This document shows positions 8,178-17,881 of a stretch of DNA of 64,000 nucleotides, one piece after another (the first letter of the stretch is position 1; the number at the start of each line of letters is the position of its first letter). The position numbers and the translations under genes were made by a program. The stretch comes from Mucilaginibacter xinganensis (GTDB lineage: Bacteria > Bacteroidota > Bacteroidia > Sphingobacteriales > Sphingobacteriaceae): NCBI GenBank assembly GCA_026225055.1, contig JAMFSA010000086.1, positions 1 to 64,000 on the forward strand, read 5' to 3'. The notes under the pieces are model-generated. The model searched no databases. It was not told the origin of the DNA and worked only from the letters and a program-made list of their open reading frames with translations.

Positions 8178-9722
8178 TTATTGTACTTGTATATTTTGTT
8201 TAGCGCCGCCGGGGATAGTAACATTTTCAGAAACGAAGCCGCTTACCTTGTTAAGCAATATCACCGGTTTTGTTTTTACCTGCGGGATGTTTAAGCCATT
8301 TAAACTGAGCCCGTTTACATCATCGGCAATAAAAGCGGGGCGGTAATCGGTGCCTTTACAGGTAAGCACCATATTTTTAATTTTGATGCCATCAGCATGC
8401 CTGATGTAAAAGCCCCAGGCCGGTAATTCGCCAAACATGGAGAACTCAGGGTAATCGCTTATTTTTTCGGGTACTTTTTCAAGGCTGTCTATACCAAAAT
8501 CAGCCACCTCTTTTTTTGCACCCCCTTCATAATTAATGGTGATGTTTTCCAACGTGATATCCTGTGCCCTGCTGCCGGGGATACCGGTAATTGATGACGG
8601 GAAAACATTATGCGGTGCGCTAACAATTGGCCCTTCTATAGGGTAACCTGCATCGGGTTTACCTGCTGGTACATCAACCGTTACATTGCCTATATATACC
8701 CTACGCAGCACTCCCGCTGGTCGTTTTTGATGACGATGACCCAGCCTTATTACAATAGCATTCCCTGTATTTTTGGCGACGATGTCGCGTATATCAATAT
8801 CCTCCAGTACCGCGCCGTCAACTGTTTCAATAGCTATGGCGGAGCGGTAAGTATCATAAACGCTGATGTTTCGGATAGTGATCTTTTTAAACCCGCCTAA
8901 TGAGCCGGTACCTAGTTTTATCGCACTGGCGCTTGAACGTACCCTGCAATTTGCCACGTAAACATTTTCGCAGGCACCATTTGGGTCTTCTGATTTAAGG
9001 CAGATACCATCGTCGGCAGCATTAAAAAAACTGTTGGTGAGTTTTACATTTTTACAATCCACAATATCTATCCCGTCGTTATTCCAATAAGTAACGTTTT
9101 CAACCCGCATGCTGTCGATCACCATGTTTGTGCAGCTTTTGTAGTTCTGTGTCCAGCATAAACCATTTTTAATGGTGAAGTTTTTGAGCTGTATATCATC
9201 GCAATCTTTAAATTCAATAAGCTTGGGGCGGTTATCCTCTGTTGGGCGCATCTGGTGCCATGGATTGGGCTTGCGCCATTCGGTATCCTGCAAGGTACCT
9301 GCATTTAAGCGGCGGTAAATGTCTTTTAGCAGACTGTCCCCCTGCCCGTCAATAGTACCGTGCCCGGTTATGGCAATATGGTGCTGATGGTTGGCTACAA
9401 TTAATGCCGATGCTTTGCCATCGCCATAATCAATGCGGATGGCGCTGCCCAGCAGGAACGCCTTATCATCAAGGTGCAGCTCGATATTTGATTGGATGGT
9501 AATCACCCCGGTAACAAACCTCCCGGCAGGGATCACTATTATTCCGCCACCATGAGTAGCAGCTTCATCAATAGCTTTTTGAATAGCCGCTGTATTGTTG
9601 GTTTTACCATCGGCTATGGCCCCATAATTTTTAATATTATAGGTTTTTGTTTGTGCCGATGCTGTTATGCAGGTAAAGACGGATAACAAAACGGCAAGGG
9701 CTGTTTTGGAAATATATTTCAT
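8178..9722 (-). CDS. GH28-family glycoside hydrolase (polygalacturonase-like), exported
   Basis: 514 residues with a signal peptide (ends ITASAQ near residue 24). It has the right-handed parallel beta-helix pattern of pectate-lyase_3/GH28 proteins: 'NIKNYGAIADGKTNNTAAIQKAID', then repeated coils. Family active-site positions are partly present: 'NNDGIDIVD' near 213-221 and 'AADDGICLKS' near 235-244, supplying the three aspartates. The usual GHG histidine region is replaced by 'SASAIKLGTGSLGG' near 260-273. Typical substrates are alpha-galacturonides or alpha-rhamnosides of pectin, but the missing histidine means standard polygalacturonase activity should not be assumed. It starts 22 bp after the acetyltransferase gene and is probably the last gene of the SusC operon before the symporter unit. 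Confidence 0.88.
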   Translation of the reverse strand: MKYISKTALAVLLSVFTCITASAQTKTYNIKNYGAIADGKTNNTAAIQKAIDEAATHGGGIIVIPAGRFVTGVITIQSNIELHLDDKAFLLGSAIRIDYGDGKASALIVANHQHHIAITGHGTIDGQGDSLLKDIYRRLNAGTLQDTEWRKPNPWHQMRPTEDNRPKLIEFKDCDDIQLKNFTIKNGLCWTQNYKSCTNMVIDSMRVENVTYWNNDGIDIVDCKNVKLTNSFFNAADDGICLKSEDPNGACENVYVANCRVRSSASAIKLGTGSLGGFKKITIRNISVYDTYRSAIAIETVDGAVLEDIDIRDIVAKNTGNAIVIRLGHRHQKRPAGVLRRVYIGNVTVDVPAGKPDAGYPIEGPIVSAPHNVFPSSITGIPGSRAQDITLENITINYEGGAKKEVADFGIDSLEKVPEKISDYPEFSMFGELPAWGFYIRHADGIKIKNMVLTCKGTDYRPAFIADDVNGLSLNGLNIPQVKTKPVILLNKVSGFVSENVTIPGGAKQNIQVQ

Positions 9723-9743
9723 AGTAGATAGGTATATAATTGG

Positions 9744-10901
9744 CTAAACTTTTAAAAACAATTTGTTGCGGTACAAGATATATAAAAACACAAGTTGTAC
9801 CAACGTAACGCTTACGGCAGTCCATACGGCTTGCCATGCTACCGGGGTTAGGTTAACAAGGCCACCTAACAGAAATCCGGCAGTATGCCCAAAATCTACC
9901 AAACCTTCTGAACACAGGTAGATCAATATAGAATTGGTGCCGATCCATACAAAAGGGATGGCCCATTTTTTAAACCCGGCTACATCAATAACCAGGTAAA
10001 ATATGGATAAAAAGATAAGGCTCCATCCGCCCACATATAACACAAATGAGCTTGACCATAAACGTTTATTGATAGGGAAACCAGCATTCCATAACAGGCC
10101 CAGCACTATTAATGCTAAACCCGCACCAAACAGCAGCAGGCCTTTTTTGTACATGGGCCAACCCGGTGAATTCCACTTTAAAAAACTGCCAGTAAATACG
10201 CCGAGTAATGCTGTGCCTATAGCAGGGATGGTTGAAAGTATGCCTTCGGGGTCATGTATTTTATCGTGCAGACGACCGGGTAATAATAACCTATCGACAT
10301 ATGATTCCAACGAACCCTGCATGGTTAATACACCTACCCCATAGCCGGGAACAGGGATGAATATCATAGCAGCCCAATAGCCTATCAGAATACCGCCAAG
10401 CCACAGTATTTGCCCGCGTAAGTTAAAGTTGAGATAGACGAGGCCGGCAAAAAACCACGCCAATCCTATCCTACCCAGTACACTGGCAAAACGTGTGTTT
10501 TCGTACCCGTTAAATTTTAGCGCGCCGTTTACCACCATGCCCAGCAGTACAAGTATTAATGTACGCCGTAACATATCAATATAAATGCTTTTTTTTGTTG
10601 TGAACGACAATTGATCTGCTGACGATACTCCCGCTTTAGCAATTTTATTGCCCATGGAGTAAGGCATAGATACCCCGGCGATGAACAGGAACAGCGGGAA
10701 GATCATATCATAAAAAGTGATGCCGTTCCATACTGTGTGGTGCAGCTGGCCCGAGAACCATAACAGCACCGGCCATTGCGTAGCTTTTGCCAGCGTATGG
10801 ATGATCTGCTCACCGCTCATGATCCAGAACATATCAAACCCGCGAAGGGCATCGAGAGATACCAGTCGTTTAGGGGTTTGTGCTATAGCGGGTGTTGTCA
10901 T
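9744..10901 (-). CDS. HGSNAT-like transmembrane N-acetyltransferase (DUF5009 family)
   Basis: 385 residues with about ten membrane helices. It starts with the family signature 'KRLVSLDALRGFDMFWI' (residues 11-27), and the luminal-loop motif H55-TVWNG aligns with the HxPWNG motif holding the active-site histidine of lysosomal heparan-alpha-glucosaminide N-acetyltransferase (HGSNAT). 'FYDMIFPLFLFIAGVSMPYSM' follows. HGSNAT uses cytosolic acetyl-CoA to acetylate the amino group of a terminal alpha-linked glucosamine on the far side of the membrane. Here that would be periplasmic glycan. The gene lies 16 bp after GH89, which removes alpha-GlcNAc, the same two-step logic as in lysosomes. A generic O- or N-acyltransferase role remains possible. 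Confidence 0.85.
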   Translation of the reverse strand: MTTPAIAQTPKRLVSLDALRGFDMFWIMSGEQIIHTLAKATQWPVLLWFSGQLHHTVWNGITFYDMIFPLFLFIAGVSMPYSMGNKIAKAGVSSADQLSFTTKKSIYIDMLRRTLILVLLGMVVNGALKFNGYENTRFASVLGRIGLAWFFAGLVYLNFNLRGQILWLGGILIGYWAAMIFIPVPGYGVGVLTMQGSLESYVDRLLLPGRLHDKIHDPEGILSTIPAIGTALLGVFTGSFLKWNSPGWPMYKKGLLLFGAGLALIVLGLLWNAGFPINKRLWSSSFVLYVGGWSLIFLSIFYLVIDVAGFKKWAIPFVWIGTNSILIYLCSEGLVDFGHTAGFLLGGLVNLTPVAWQAVWTAVSVTLVQLVFLYILYRNKLFLKV

Positions 10902-10917
10902 TTAATATTATTGGTTA

Positions 10918-13134
10918 TTAGTAGGCAGCGCCTATTACTTTACGGTATTTGTTATAAATGGCATTGGCCTGTACTATGCTGCTACCGGTAGTTTGTAAGG
11001 GGTAACTTTTGTGACTGTTTACCCATTGCCACTCCCATTGACTGATCGATTTGTTGAAACCTTTAATATCAGCATCCTTGCCTTGTTGCAGCGCATTATC
11101 CAGCAAAGCGAAAAACTTTTCCCAACGGACTTTATAGAAGTCGTTAAGTAAACCGCTCCATTGCCTGCACGAGTATTCGTGAAGCGGACTATTCACATCG
11201 CCCCAAAGGGTGATCAGGTCGCGGGCATTGCGCTCATACAGATCTTTTTCGGCTATAGTACTGCCCTGCTTACGTGCATCGGCCAGCCACGGGCCCAGCA
11301 GAAAATCCTTACGTGTTGCCAGTAGCGCATCCATATCGCTAATGAGTTGCAGGTATTGGCGACTGTATTTTCTAAAATCGGCTATATTTTTTTGGCGATA
11401 GGCATTTACCCATTTGCTTTGCAACGGCAGCGCATAATTGGCGAGTGCCTGACGGCTTACATCGACCAAATCATACTTAAAGCCATCGCTATTACCGCAG
11501 GTTGGGATAGCTTTCACCATCGCATCCCATGCAGGTAAGAATTCCTTGGGTTTGTAGTTGAACGTAGTATGCGTCCAAACGGTATTTGAATCGAGCGTTG
11601 GCCTGCCGGTGATGATGGATTCGGAGCCATCCCTTATATTACCCCCGCCATTGTAAACGGTGGCGCGCATTACTTTCCAGGCCTGTTGCGTGTATTTATT
11701 AACGTGCCCGTACCTGTTAAGCTGATATTGTTTTATCCATTCATCAAGATTGATAGGTTCGCTTTGCCAGGTATTGCTGGTCATGAGCTCGTACAGCACC
11801 GGGTTTTGTTCAATGGCTTCCATAGTGAGGCCTATGCCCGCCATTTGTTTTGAAGCCGGATCTTTTAGCGCTGCTGCCGGATCGGTAGCAGCCGCGTCCA
11901 TCCTGCCAAAAAGTACAATATTGCCACCAAAATTGTTCAGCATGTTCCAGATCCAAGGCTTGCCATAAAAGGCATCGGTACGTTTCCAAACGGGTTCAGT
12001 TTCAGCGGCAAGGTCAAGTATAATCATGTGCTCATTGGGTACAGCATCCAATAGGGCCTTGATTTGCGGGGTTTTCCAAAATTTCCTGTCGTTATAAAAC
12101 AACCAACCCTGCATTACCCAAGTTGCTTTGGGGTCGGCATTGCTCATGGCCTGGTATACCCGCGCGCTTAACTCCGAAAGGTAGGTAGTATCGTTGGTTG
12201 GCGGTTCGTTTTCATTAAAAGTATCCGCAGAGTATAAATGATCCGTGCCGTAAAGTTTGGTTTGCGTTTCAATAAACTTGCGGCCTATTTCGGCAAAAAG
12301 CGGGTCTTCGGTATCCAGTATATAGGTGTCGACAAACCCGTTGGTCCAGTTAATTTTTTTAAGTTTTGATGTCGGGTAATGTTTTTGGAATGCTGACGGC
12401 ACATGCCCTGTGAATGATTGCAAAATAGGTTTCATGCCAAGCTCGCGTTCGCTGCGCAATATTTTTTGCTGCAGGTCGCGATGACTTTGCATCCAGCTAA
12501 CGGGCAGCGGGCCACCCCAACCATCCAGGTTACCCATCCAAAACCATGAGAAATAAGCCGGGCCGCAGAAAAAGTCTTTCAGGTCATCATCGGTAAAGCC
12601 CATGCTTTTGTATACCTCGTACCAGGTGTATTCCTGCCCGGTGAGCGCCAGCGGCATGTTTACCCCATGCAGGGCCATCCAGTCAATCTCTTTTTGCCAC
12701 CTATCCCAACCCCACCAGCTCATGCTGTAATTAAAGGTACAGTAGTTGAGGTAGTAGCGGTAATCATATGGCGTTGCCTTGTGGATCTTTTGTGCAACAA
12801 CCGGCAATACTTTAGGTAAATTGAGGTTGGTACCATTCCAGGTTACCTGGCAATGGCAATATTGGGTAAGGTAATAATACAGCGCCGAAGCCACCGAAAC
12901 GCCATTACTACCTCTTAATATAATTTTATTGTTTTTGCTTTCGATTTCAAACGCGTCTTTAGCTTCCGGGGCGAGTGACTCGACCACAAATGCCGATGCC
13001 CTTTGCGGGATAACCCTTTTAATGAGCGCGTAGGATGCAGGGATATTAACCTGCGCAGAAACATGGGTATTACCTGCAAAAATTACAAGCAAAACACCAA
13101 TAATGATTTTTAAACAGTGGTTATTTCTTCTCAT
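10918..13134 (-). CDS. GH89 alpha-N-acetylglucosaminidase (NAGLU family), exported
   Basis: 738 residues from the ATG at 13134, giving a proper signal peptide (MRRNNHCLKIIIGVLL... SAQ). The frame's first ATG at 13239 would add residues overlapping the SusD-side hairpin and is rejected. Domains follow the family: a small N-terminal domain, a TIM barrel with 'CTFNYSMSWWGWDRWQKEIDW' (about 130-150), the acid/base glutamate in 'SADTFNENEPP' near 305-315, the nucleophile in 'GIGLTMEAIEQNP' near 433-445, then an all-alpha C-terminal domain. GH89 enzymes release terminal alpha-linked GlcNAc but not free GlcN, which explains the acetyltransferase next door. It is separated from the SusD gene by 127 bp containing a UUCG hairpin. 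Confidence 0.95.
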   Translation of the reverse strand: MRRNNHCLKIIIGVLLVIFAGNTHVSAQVNIPASYALIKRVIPQRASAFVVESLAPEAKDAFEIESKNNKIILRGSNGVSVASALYYYLTQYCHCQVTWNGTNLNLPKVLPVVAQKIHKATPYDYRYYLNYCTFNYSMSWWGWDRWQKEIDWMALHGVNMPLALTGQEYTWYEVYKSMGFTDDDLKDFFCGPAYFSWFWMGNLDGWGGPLPVSWMQSHRDLQQKILRSERELGMKPILQSFTGHVPSAFQKHYPTSKLKKINWTNGFVDTYILDTEDPLFAEIGRKFIETQTKLYGTDHLYSADTFNENEPPTNDTTYLSELSARVYQAMSNADPKATWVMQGWLFYNDRKFWKTPQIKALLDAVPNEHMIILDLAAETEPVWKRTDAFYGKPWIWNMLNNFGGNIVLFGRMDAAATDPAAALKDPASKQMAGIGLTMEAIEQNPVLYELMTSNTWQSEPINLDEWIKQYQLNRYGHVNKYTQQAWKVMRATVYNGGGNIRDGSESIITGRPTLDSNTVWTHTTFNYKPKEFLPAWDAMVKAIPTCGNSDGFKYDLVDVSRQALANYALPLQSKWVNAYRQKNIADFRKYSRQYLQLISDMDALLATRKDFLLGPWLADARKQGSTIAEKDLYERNARDLITLWGDVNSPLHEYSCRQWSGLLNDFYKVRWEKFFALLDNALQQGKDADIKGFNKSISQWEWQWVNSHKSYPLQTTGSSIVQANAIYNKYRKVIGAAY

Positions 13135-13200
13135 AAACAAACGATATAAAACAGGTAATAATTGAATTGATATTACGCTATTAAATATCAGCAAAATAAA

Positions 13201-13228
13201 TAGAATATGGGCCGAAGCCCATATTCTA
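13201..13228 (-). terminator. UUCG-tetraloop hairpin after SusD
   Basis: TAGAATATGGGC at 13201-13212 pairs perfectly with 13217-13228. On the minus strand the loop reads TTCG closed by C-G, an extra-stable RNA tetraloop, and is followed by TTTATTTTG. It lies between SusD and GH89 in a gap of 127 bp. It is a likely partial terminator or mRNA-stability element that would let SusCD be expressed above the enzymes downstream. Confidence 0.75.
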
Positions 13229-13261
13229 AACCTAAACACAACTTATCCAACTTATATTTTA

Positions 13262-14857
13262 TTAATAACCTGGGTTTTGTACCAGTTTGCTGTTCAACTG
13301 TAGCTCCGGCGTTGGTATCGGAAAAATGCGGTGATCGGGATTTGCATCTGTTTTTATGCCCCATGCATTTTCATACATTCCGTACCTGATCAGGTCATTC
13401 CTGCGCCAACCTTCGTCAGCAAATTCCCTTGCACGTTCTTCAAGCAGGGTAGTTAATGTTACTGATGTAAAAGCAGCGGCCTTTGCACGTGAACGTACCT
13501 GGTTAACTAATGATAGTGGAGAATCGCCGTTGGTTGCATTTGCACCACGCAGTATTGCTTCGCCTTTTTCCAATAAAACATCGGCATACCTGAAAAGTGG
13601 TACGTCATTACCCTGGGCACGTGTTGGTGCAAGGCTATCCGGGTAAAATTTGTTATTCCGGTAACCTTCTTCATTAGCCAGCTCATCATTACCAACATCA
13701 TACAATGCTGGTTGCCTGAAAACGATGTTTGGCGTAAACTCTAACTGGTGCACTACTGGGCCGCTAGGGTCAGAGCCGGTATAACTGGCATCAAGGCCGA
13801 TATTTGTAGTTGTTATAGTAATTGGGGTACCATCAAAGTAATATTGTTTACCGGTAAGATACTGCGCGTTACGAATATCATTAGGGTCATTAAAATAAGC
13901 GTAATACTGCGGATAAGTATATACCGGCCCATCGGGAGCATATGGCATATCATATTTCTTTTGCAGGGCCGGGTGTAAGGTCCAGCGGGCGTAGTACATA
14001 TATGCCGCGTGTACCCCATCAAAAGGTATAGCAAATATAAAGTCCTTTATTTGCGGGCCGTTGCTTGGCTTAAACTCACCCAAATAATCGGCATCTAAAC
14101 CATACTGCGCACCTTGTATAATGTTATCGCACATGGTAACGCAATCCTGGTAGCGCGGAGTGCCGATGTAATATTCGGCATTCAGGTACATTTTGGCCAA
14201 TACAGCATAAGCCAAGTATTTGGTAGGCCTTCCATAAGTTGAAATCCCTACGGTGCTGCTTAGATTTGGGATCTGGGCCAATAATTCACTTTCAATAAAA
14301 GCAAAAACCTTTGCCCGTGACTGGGTGCCTAAATTGCTGGTATCGCCAAATGTTGTAGAGATAGGGATATTACCAAAGTTATCCATCATAAAATAAAAAG
14401 AGAGAGCCCGCATAGTTTTTATCTCGGCAACTGTTTGCGTTTTTGTAGCGCTGGCAGGTACTGAATTAAACAATGATAAAACCTGGTTACAGGTACTAAT
14501 GGTTGTGAACCCCCAATACCAAAGCGACTCAAGGTTGCTGTTATCGGCAGTATAGCTATGAAGGCTGAGTTGTGAATAGATGGCCCCATCGTACCAGTTG
14601 CCGCCACGGGCTACCAGTGTTTCCATATCGGTGCTTAAATTTTCAACCAGCCACCATTGCCTGCCCGAACCGCCGCTGGCAAAAGTTGTATATATAGGTC
14701 CCGTAGCAGCTACTAACTGTGCCGCTGTAGTTGGAAAGTTAGCAGGTGTAAGTGTGGAAACCGGCTTTACATTTAATTTTGTACAGCCCGACAGGTAAAC
14801 CGCTGCTGTACTTAGAGCAACAAGGCTCAGCAATATATATAGTTTAAAACGTTTCAT
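13262..14857 (-). CDS. SusD/RagB-family glycan-binding lipoprotein (locus 1)
   Basis: 531 residues with a lipoprotein signal (VYLSGC, Cys about 25). SusD proteins sit on the outer surface as the lid of a SusC transporter and bind the incoming glycan. The alpha-helical TPR-rich fold is recognisable from 'YWGFTTISTCNQVLSLF', 'VAEIKTMRALSFYFMMDNFGNIPI', 'YLAYAVLAKMYLNAEYYIG' and the terminal 'EERAREFADEGWRRNDLIRYG ... IFPIPTPELQLN', all standard for RagB/SusD. It starts 21 bp after the SusC stop, the usual pair order. The hydrolases GH89 and GH28 follow in the same direction. Confidence 0.95.
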   Translation of the reverse strand: MKRFKLYILLSLVALSTAAVYLSGCTKLNVKPVSTLTPANFPTTAAQLVAATGPIYTTFASGGSGRQWWLVENLSTDMETLVARGGNWYDGAIYSQLSLHSYTADNSNLESLWYWGFTTISTCNQVLSLFNSVPASATKTQTVAEIKTMRALSFYFMMDNFGNIPISTTFGDTSNLGTQSRAKVFAFIESELLAQIPNLSSTVGISTYGRPTKYLAYAVLAKMYLNAEYYIGTPRYQDCVTMCDNIIQGAQYGLDADYLGEFKPSNGPQIKDFIFAIPFDGVHAAYMYYARWTLHPALQKKYDMPYAPDGPVYTYPQYYAYFNDPNDIRNAQYLTGKQYYFDGTPITITTTNIGLDASYTGSDPSGPVVHQLEFTPNIVFRQPALYDVGNDELANEEGYRNNKFYPDSLAPTRAQGNDVPLFRYADVLLEKGEAILRGANATNGDSPLSLVNQVRSRAKAAAFTSVTLTTLLEERAREFADEGWRRNDLIRYGMYENAWGIKTDANPDHRIFPIPTPELQLNSKLVQNPGY

Positions 14858-14878
14858 CTTAATTGATTTTTAGGTTAA

Positions 14879-17800
14879 TTATAAGTCTACTTGTAAGCCG
14901 GCAAGGAATGTGCGTGTTTTAGGATAATAGTTATTGGCATCAACACCAATAAATTGCCCGCTTGCCTGGTTGTTTAAACTCAAATTCAATTCCGGATCGA
15001 CACCTTTGTACTTGGTGATTATAAACACATTGGTGGCGGTTGTATAAATACGAATGCCATGTATATAATTGCCCGGTACTTTAAATTTGTAAGAAAGTGT
15101 TGCGTTGCTTAACCTAACAAACGTGCCACTTTCCAAATAACGGGTAGAGTATAAATTAGCATTTACATCAGTAACAGGCTCGCTCAAAGTAATTACCGGG
15201 ACGTTATGCGTAGTTGCTGAGTATGGGGTATTAAAATCGGCTAATGAAGCATCCATTATTTTGTTGCCGCCCTGACCACGGAAGAAGAAGTTTAAGCTGA
15301 ACTGTTTATAGTTAAATGTATTTCCCCAACCGAATGTATAAGTTGGCTGCGCGTTACCGGCATAAGTGCGGTCCGTACTGGTTGGTGTAGTGGTTGGTTT
15401 GCCATCGGCACCCATATAGGTAGATACGCCATTAGTTAAGCCAATATATTTTAACGTGTAAAATTCGCCAAGCGGATAACCTGCCTGTATAACAGAAACT
15501 GTGGTACCGCTTTGGCCCGGTCCTTCAGGGTCACCTACATAAATTTTTGAGATATCGTTACCCAATGAAGTGATCATATTTTTATTGAAAGCGATGTTTC
15601 CGTAACTATCCCAGCTAAAGTTTCCGGCTTTTACCGGGGTCCCATTCAGGGCAATTTCAATACCCTTATTACTCATGCTGCCAACGTTAGCGACTAAAGT
15701 GCCTACATAATAGCTAACTGGTGAAACCGGGATAGAATAGATCATGTTGGTGGTTTTTTTGTCATACACATCAACACTACCGCCTAAACGGCCTTTAAGC
15801 AATGAAAAGTCAAGGCCTAAGTTCAATGTCGCGGTAGTTTCCCATTTCAAATTCGGGTTTGGATTTTGAGTAGGGCCAATAGCGCCTATCCAATTACCAT
15901 TGTAGTAAAATGAACCTGTGGTGTTGTATAATGTTAAAGGCGTATAAGCATCAAACCCAAGTGAGTTACCTGTTTTACCATACCCTACACGCAGTTTAAG
16001 ATCGTTAAACAGGCTTTGGTCCTTCATAAATGATTCATCAATAATTCTCCATGCGCCTGATACCGCAGGGAAATAGCCCCATTGATTATTAGCACCAAAG
16101 GCGTTTGAACCATCACGGCGGATAGATGCCTGGAATATATATTTACCTTCGAAACTATAATTTACGCGTGAATAGAACGAGATCAGGCGCAATGTTTCAT
16201 CAGAGAAACTGCCATAATTGGGAACATAATTAGCAGGTGCAGTACCTAAAGCCAGGTTATAATAACTGGTAGCATCAGAAACGAAGTTCTCATTGCTTGA
16301 TTGGAAGCCATTACCGGTTTCAGTCTGATCAAAAGAATAACCGACCAGGATTTTGAAATCGTGTTTTTCGCCCCATTTATGCCCATAGCTCAGGTAGTTT
16401 TCAAATAGCTTTTTGGTATCCTCATCCTGCGAGCGGGTGGCTACACCATTCAAGCTCGGTGCCAGCTCTGATGCTGAATTAAGGTAAACATTACCGGTTG
16501 TGTTCCTGTCTTGGTAAGCTAAATTTAAGTTATATAGTATGCCAAAAGGTAATTGCAATTCGGCTTTAGCATTCGCCAGTAAAAGGTTAACTTTTTGATT
16601 GTAGGTGTTAGTTTCAAGCAAGCCTAAAGGGTTATAACCTAATACTAAAGTAGGATCGTTATAAAAGCTGCCATCGGCATTGTAAACCGCACGGGTTGGC
16701 AGCGCCTGAACAGCCGCTCTGAAAACGTTGGGGTTAGCACCATTTGCACTGGATAACGGGATATCATTAACAATAAGGTCCTGGGTGGTTATTGAATTAC
16801 TTAAAGAGAAATCTAATTTCAATTTATCATTTAATGCCTTATGTGATACATTAATCCTTCCGATAAACCTGTTTAAACCGCTGGTTTTAACAATACCCTG
16901 ATTTTCAAGATAGTTAATGCTACCACCATATACTGTTTTGTCTGTACCACCGCCAAATGACAGGTTATGGTTTTGGGAAAATCCGCTGCTGCGTTCAATT
17001 TCGTCTTCCCAGTTGGTAGTACCATTGTCATTGGCAGGAGTAAGGCTCTGGCCGGTTTTAGCTAAAAATGCCTTTAATTGCGAAGCTGTTGCCACCTGGA
17101 ACTGGTTAGCTATTTTCTCGATACCCGCATAGGCATTATAGGTTAAATAAGACTGCCCTGCTTTGCCTTTTTTGGTGGTAACAATAATAACGCCGTTAGT
17201 GGCCCTGCTACCATAAATTGCCGCTGCCGATGCATCTTTTAGTACGTCAACAGAAACAATATCTGATGGTGCAACGAGGCTATAGTCAGCGTCAGTTACA
17301 CCATCAATAACGTAAAACGGTTGTGAGGCCGCACCTGTACGTAAAGTTGATGGCCCCCTTAAGGTTACTGTTGCAGTTCCATTAGGGTTACCATCATTGG
17401 TAATGTTAAGGCCTGCTACCTTACCTTCAAGCAGGTCGGCGGGCGTGGCTACAACACCTGTGTTAAAGTTTTCGGCTTTAACCGTTGTAATAGCGCTTGT
17501 CAGCTCCTTTTTGGTTGTGGTGCCGTACCCAATTACAACTACATCATTAAGGGTTCTTTGACTTTCGGTAAGTGTTACATTAATTGTGTTTTCACTCCCT
17601 ACCGTTTCCTCTTTTGACTGATAGCCAATAAAGCGAAACTGCAATACATCCCCCTTGGCAGCATTAATGGAGAATTTTCCATCCACTGAAGTTGATGTTG
17701 ATTTGCTGGTGCCCTTTACCTGTACAGTTACACCCGGCAGGGGACTGCCTTGCGCATCTTTTACAGTGCCTTTAACAGCGCCTGTTTGTGCCCAGGTATT

Positions 17801-17881
17801 GCTAAAGCAAAAGAGCAGCAATACGGACAAGATCCCGAACAGATATCTTGTCATGAATAGTTTGTGTCTAATTGTTATCAT
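14879..17881 (-). CDS. SusC/RagA-family TonB-dependent outer-membrane transporter (locus 1)
   Basis: About 1000 residues. After a signal peptide ending NTWAQ comes a CarboxypepD_reg-like domain ('GAVKGTVKDAQGSPLPGVTV' and following, about 33-110), then 'LNDVVVIGYGTTTKKELTSAI', the plug ('LLEGKVAGLNITNDGNPNG', 'PFYVIDGVTDADYSLVAPSDIV', 'VLKDASAAAIYGSRATNGVIIV'), and a 22-strand barrel ending 'AGLQVDL'. It imports oligosaccharides captured by the SusD protein using TonB energy. An internal ATG at 17854 also gives a good signal peptide, so the start is uncertain by nine codons. It leads the SusCD-GH89-acetyltransferase-GH28 operon and is divergent from the LacI-family gene. Confidence 0.96.
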   Translation of the reverse strand: MITIRHKLFMTRYLFGILSVLLLFCFSNTWAQTGAVKGTVKDAQGSPLPGVTVQVKGTSKSTSTSVDGKFSINAAKGDVLQFRFIGYQSKEETVGSENTINVTLTESQRTLNDVVVIGYGTTTKKELTSAITTVKAENFNTGVVATPADLLEGKVAGLNITNDGNPNGTATVTLRGPSTLRTGAASQPFYVIDGVTDADYSLVAPSDIVSVDVLKDASAAAIYGSRATNGVIIVTTKKGKAGQSYLTYNAYAGIEKIANQFQVATASQLKAFLAKTGQSLTPANDNGTTNWEDEIERSSGFSQNHNLSFGGGTDKTVYGGSINYLENQGIVKTSGLNRFIGRINVSHKALNDKLKLDFSLSNSITTQDLIVNDIPLSSANGANPNVFRAAVQALPTRAVYNADGSFYNDPTLVLGYNPLGLLETNTYNQKVNLLLANAKAELQLPFGILYNLNLAYQDRNTTGNVYLNSASELAPSLNGVATRSQDEDTKKLFENYLSYGHKWGEKHDFKILVGYSFDQTETGNGFQSSNENFVSDATSYYNLALGTAPANYVPNYGSFSDETLRLISFYSRVNYSFEGKYIFQASIRRDGSNAFGANNQWGYFPAVSGAWRIIDESFMKDQSLFNDLKLRVGYGKTGNSLGFDAYTPLTLYNTTGSFYYNGNWIGAIGPTQNPNPNLKWETTATLNLGLDFSLLKGRLGGSVDVYDKKTTNMIYSIPVSPVSYYVGTLVANVGSMSNKGIEIALNGTPVKAGNFSWDSYGNIAFNKNMITSLGNDISKIYVGDPEGPGQSGTTVSVIQAGYPLGEFYTLKYIGLTNGVSTYMGADGKPTTTPTSTDRTYAGNAQPTYTFGWGNTFNYKQFSLNFFFRGQGGNKIMDASLADFNTPYSATTHNVPVITLSEPVTDVNANLYSTRYLESGTFVRLSNATLSYKFKVPGNYIHGIRIYTTATNVFIITKYKGVDPELNLSLNNQASGQFIGVDANNYYPKTRTFLAGLQVDL

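Noticed and set aside
8178-9722. Reading locus 1 as an ordinary pectin utilisation locus because of GH28
   Set aside because: No pectate lyase, methylesterase, GH105 or rhamnosidase is present, and the GH28 lacks the usual histidine motif.
13135-13239. Earlier start for GH89 at 13239
   Set aside because: It precedes a good signal peptide at 13134 and would overlap the UUCG hairpin after SusD.
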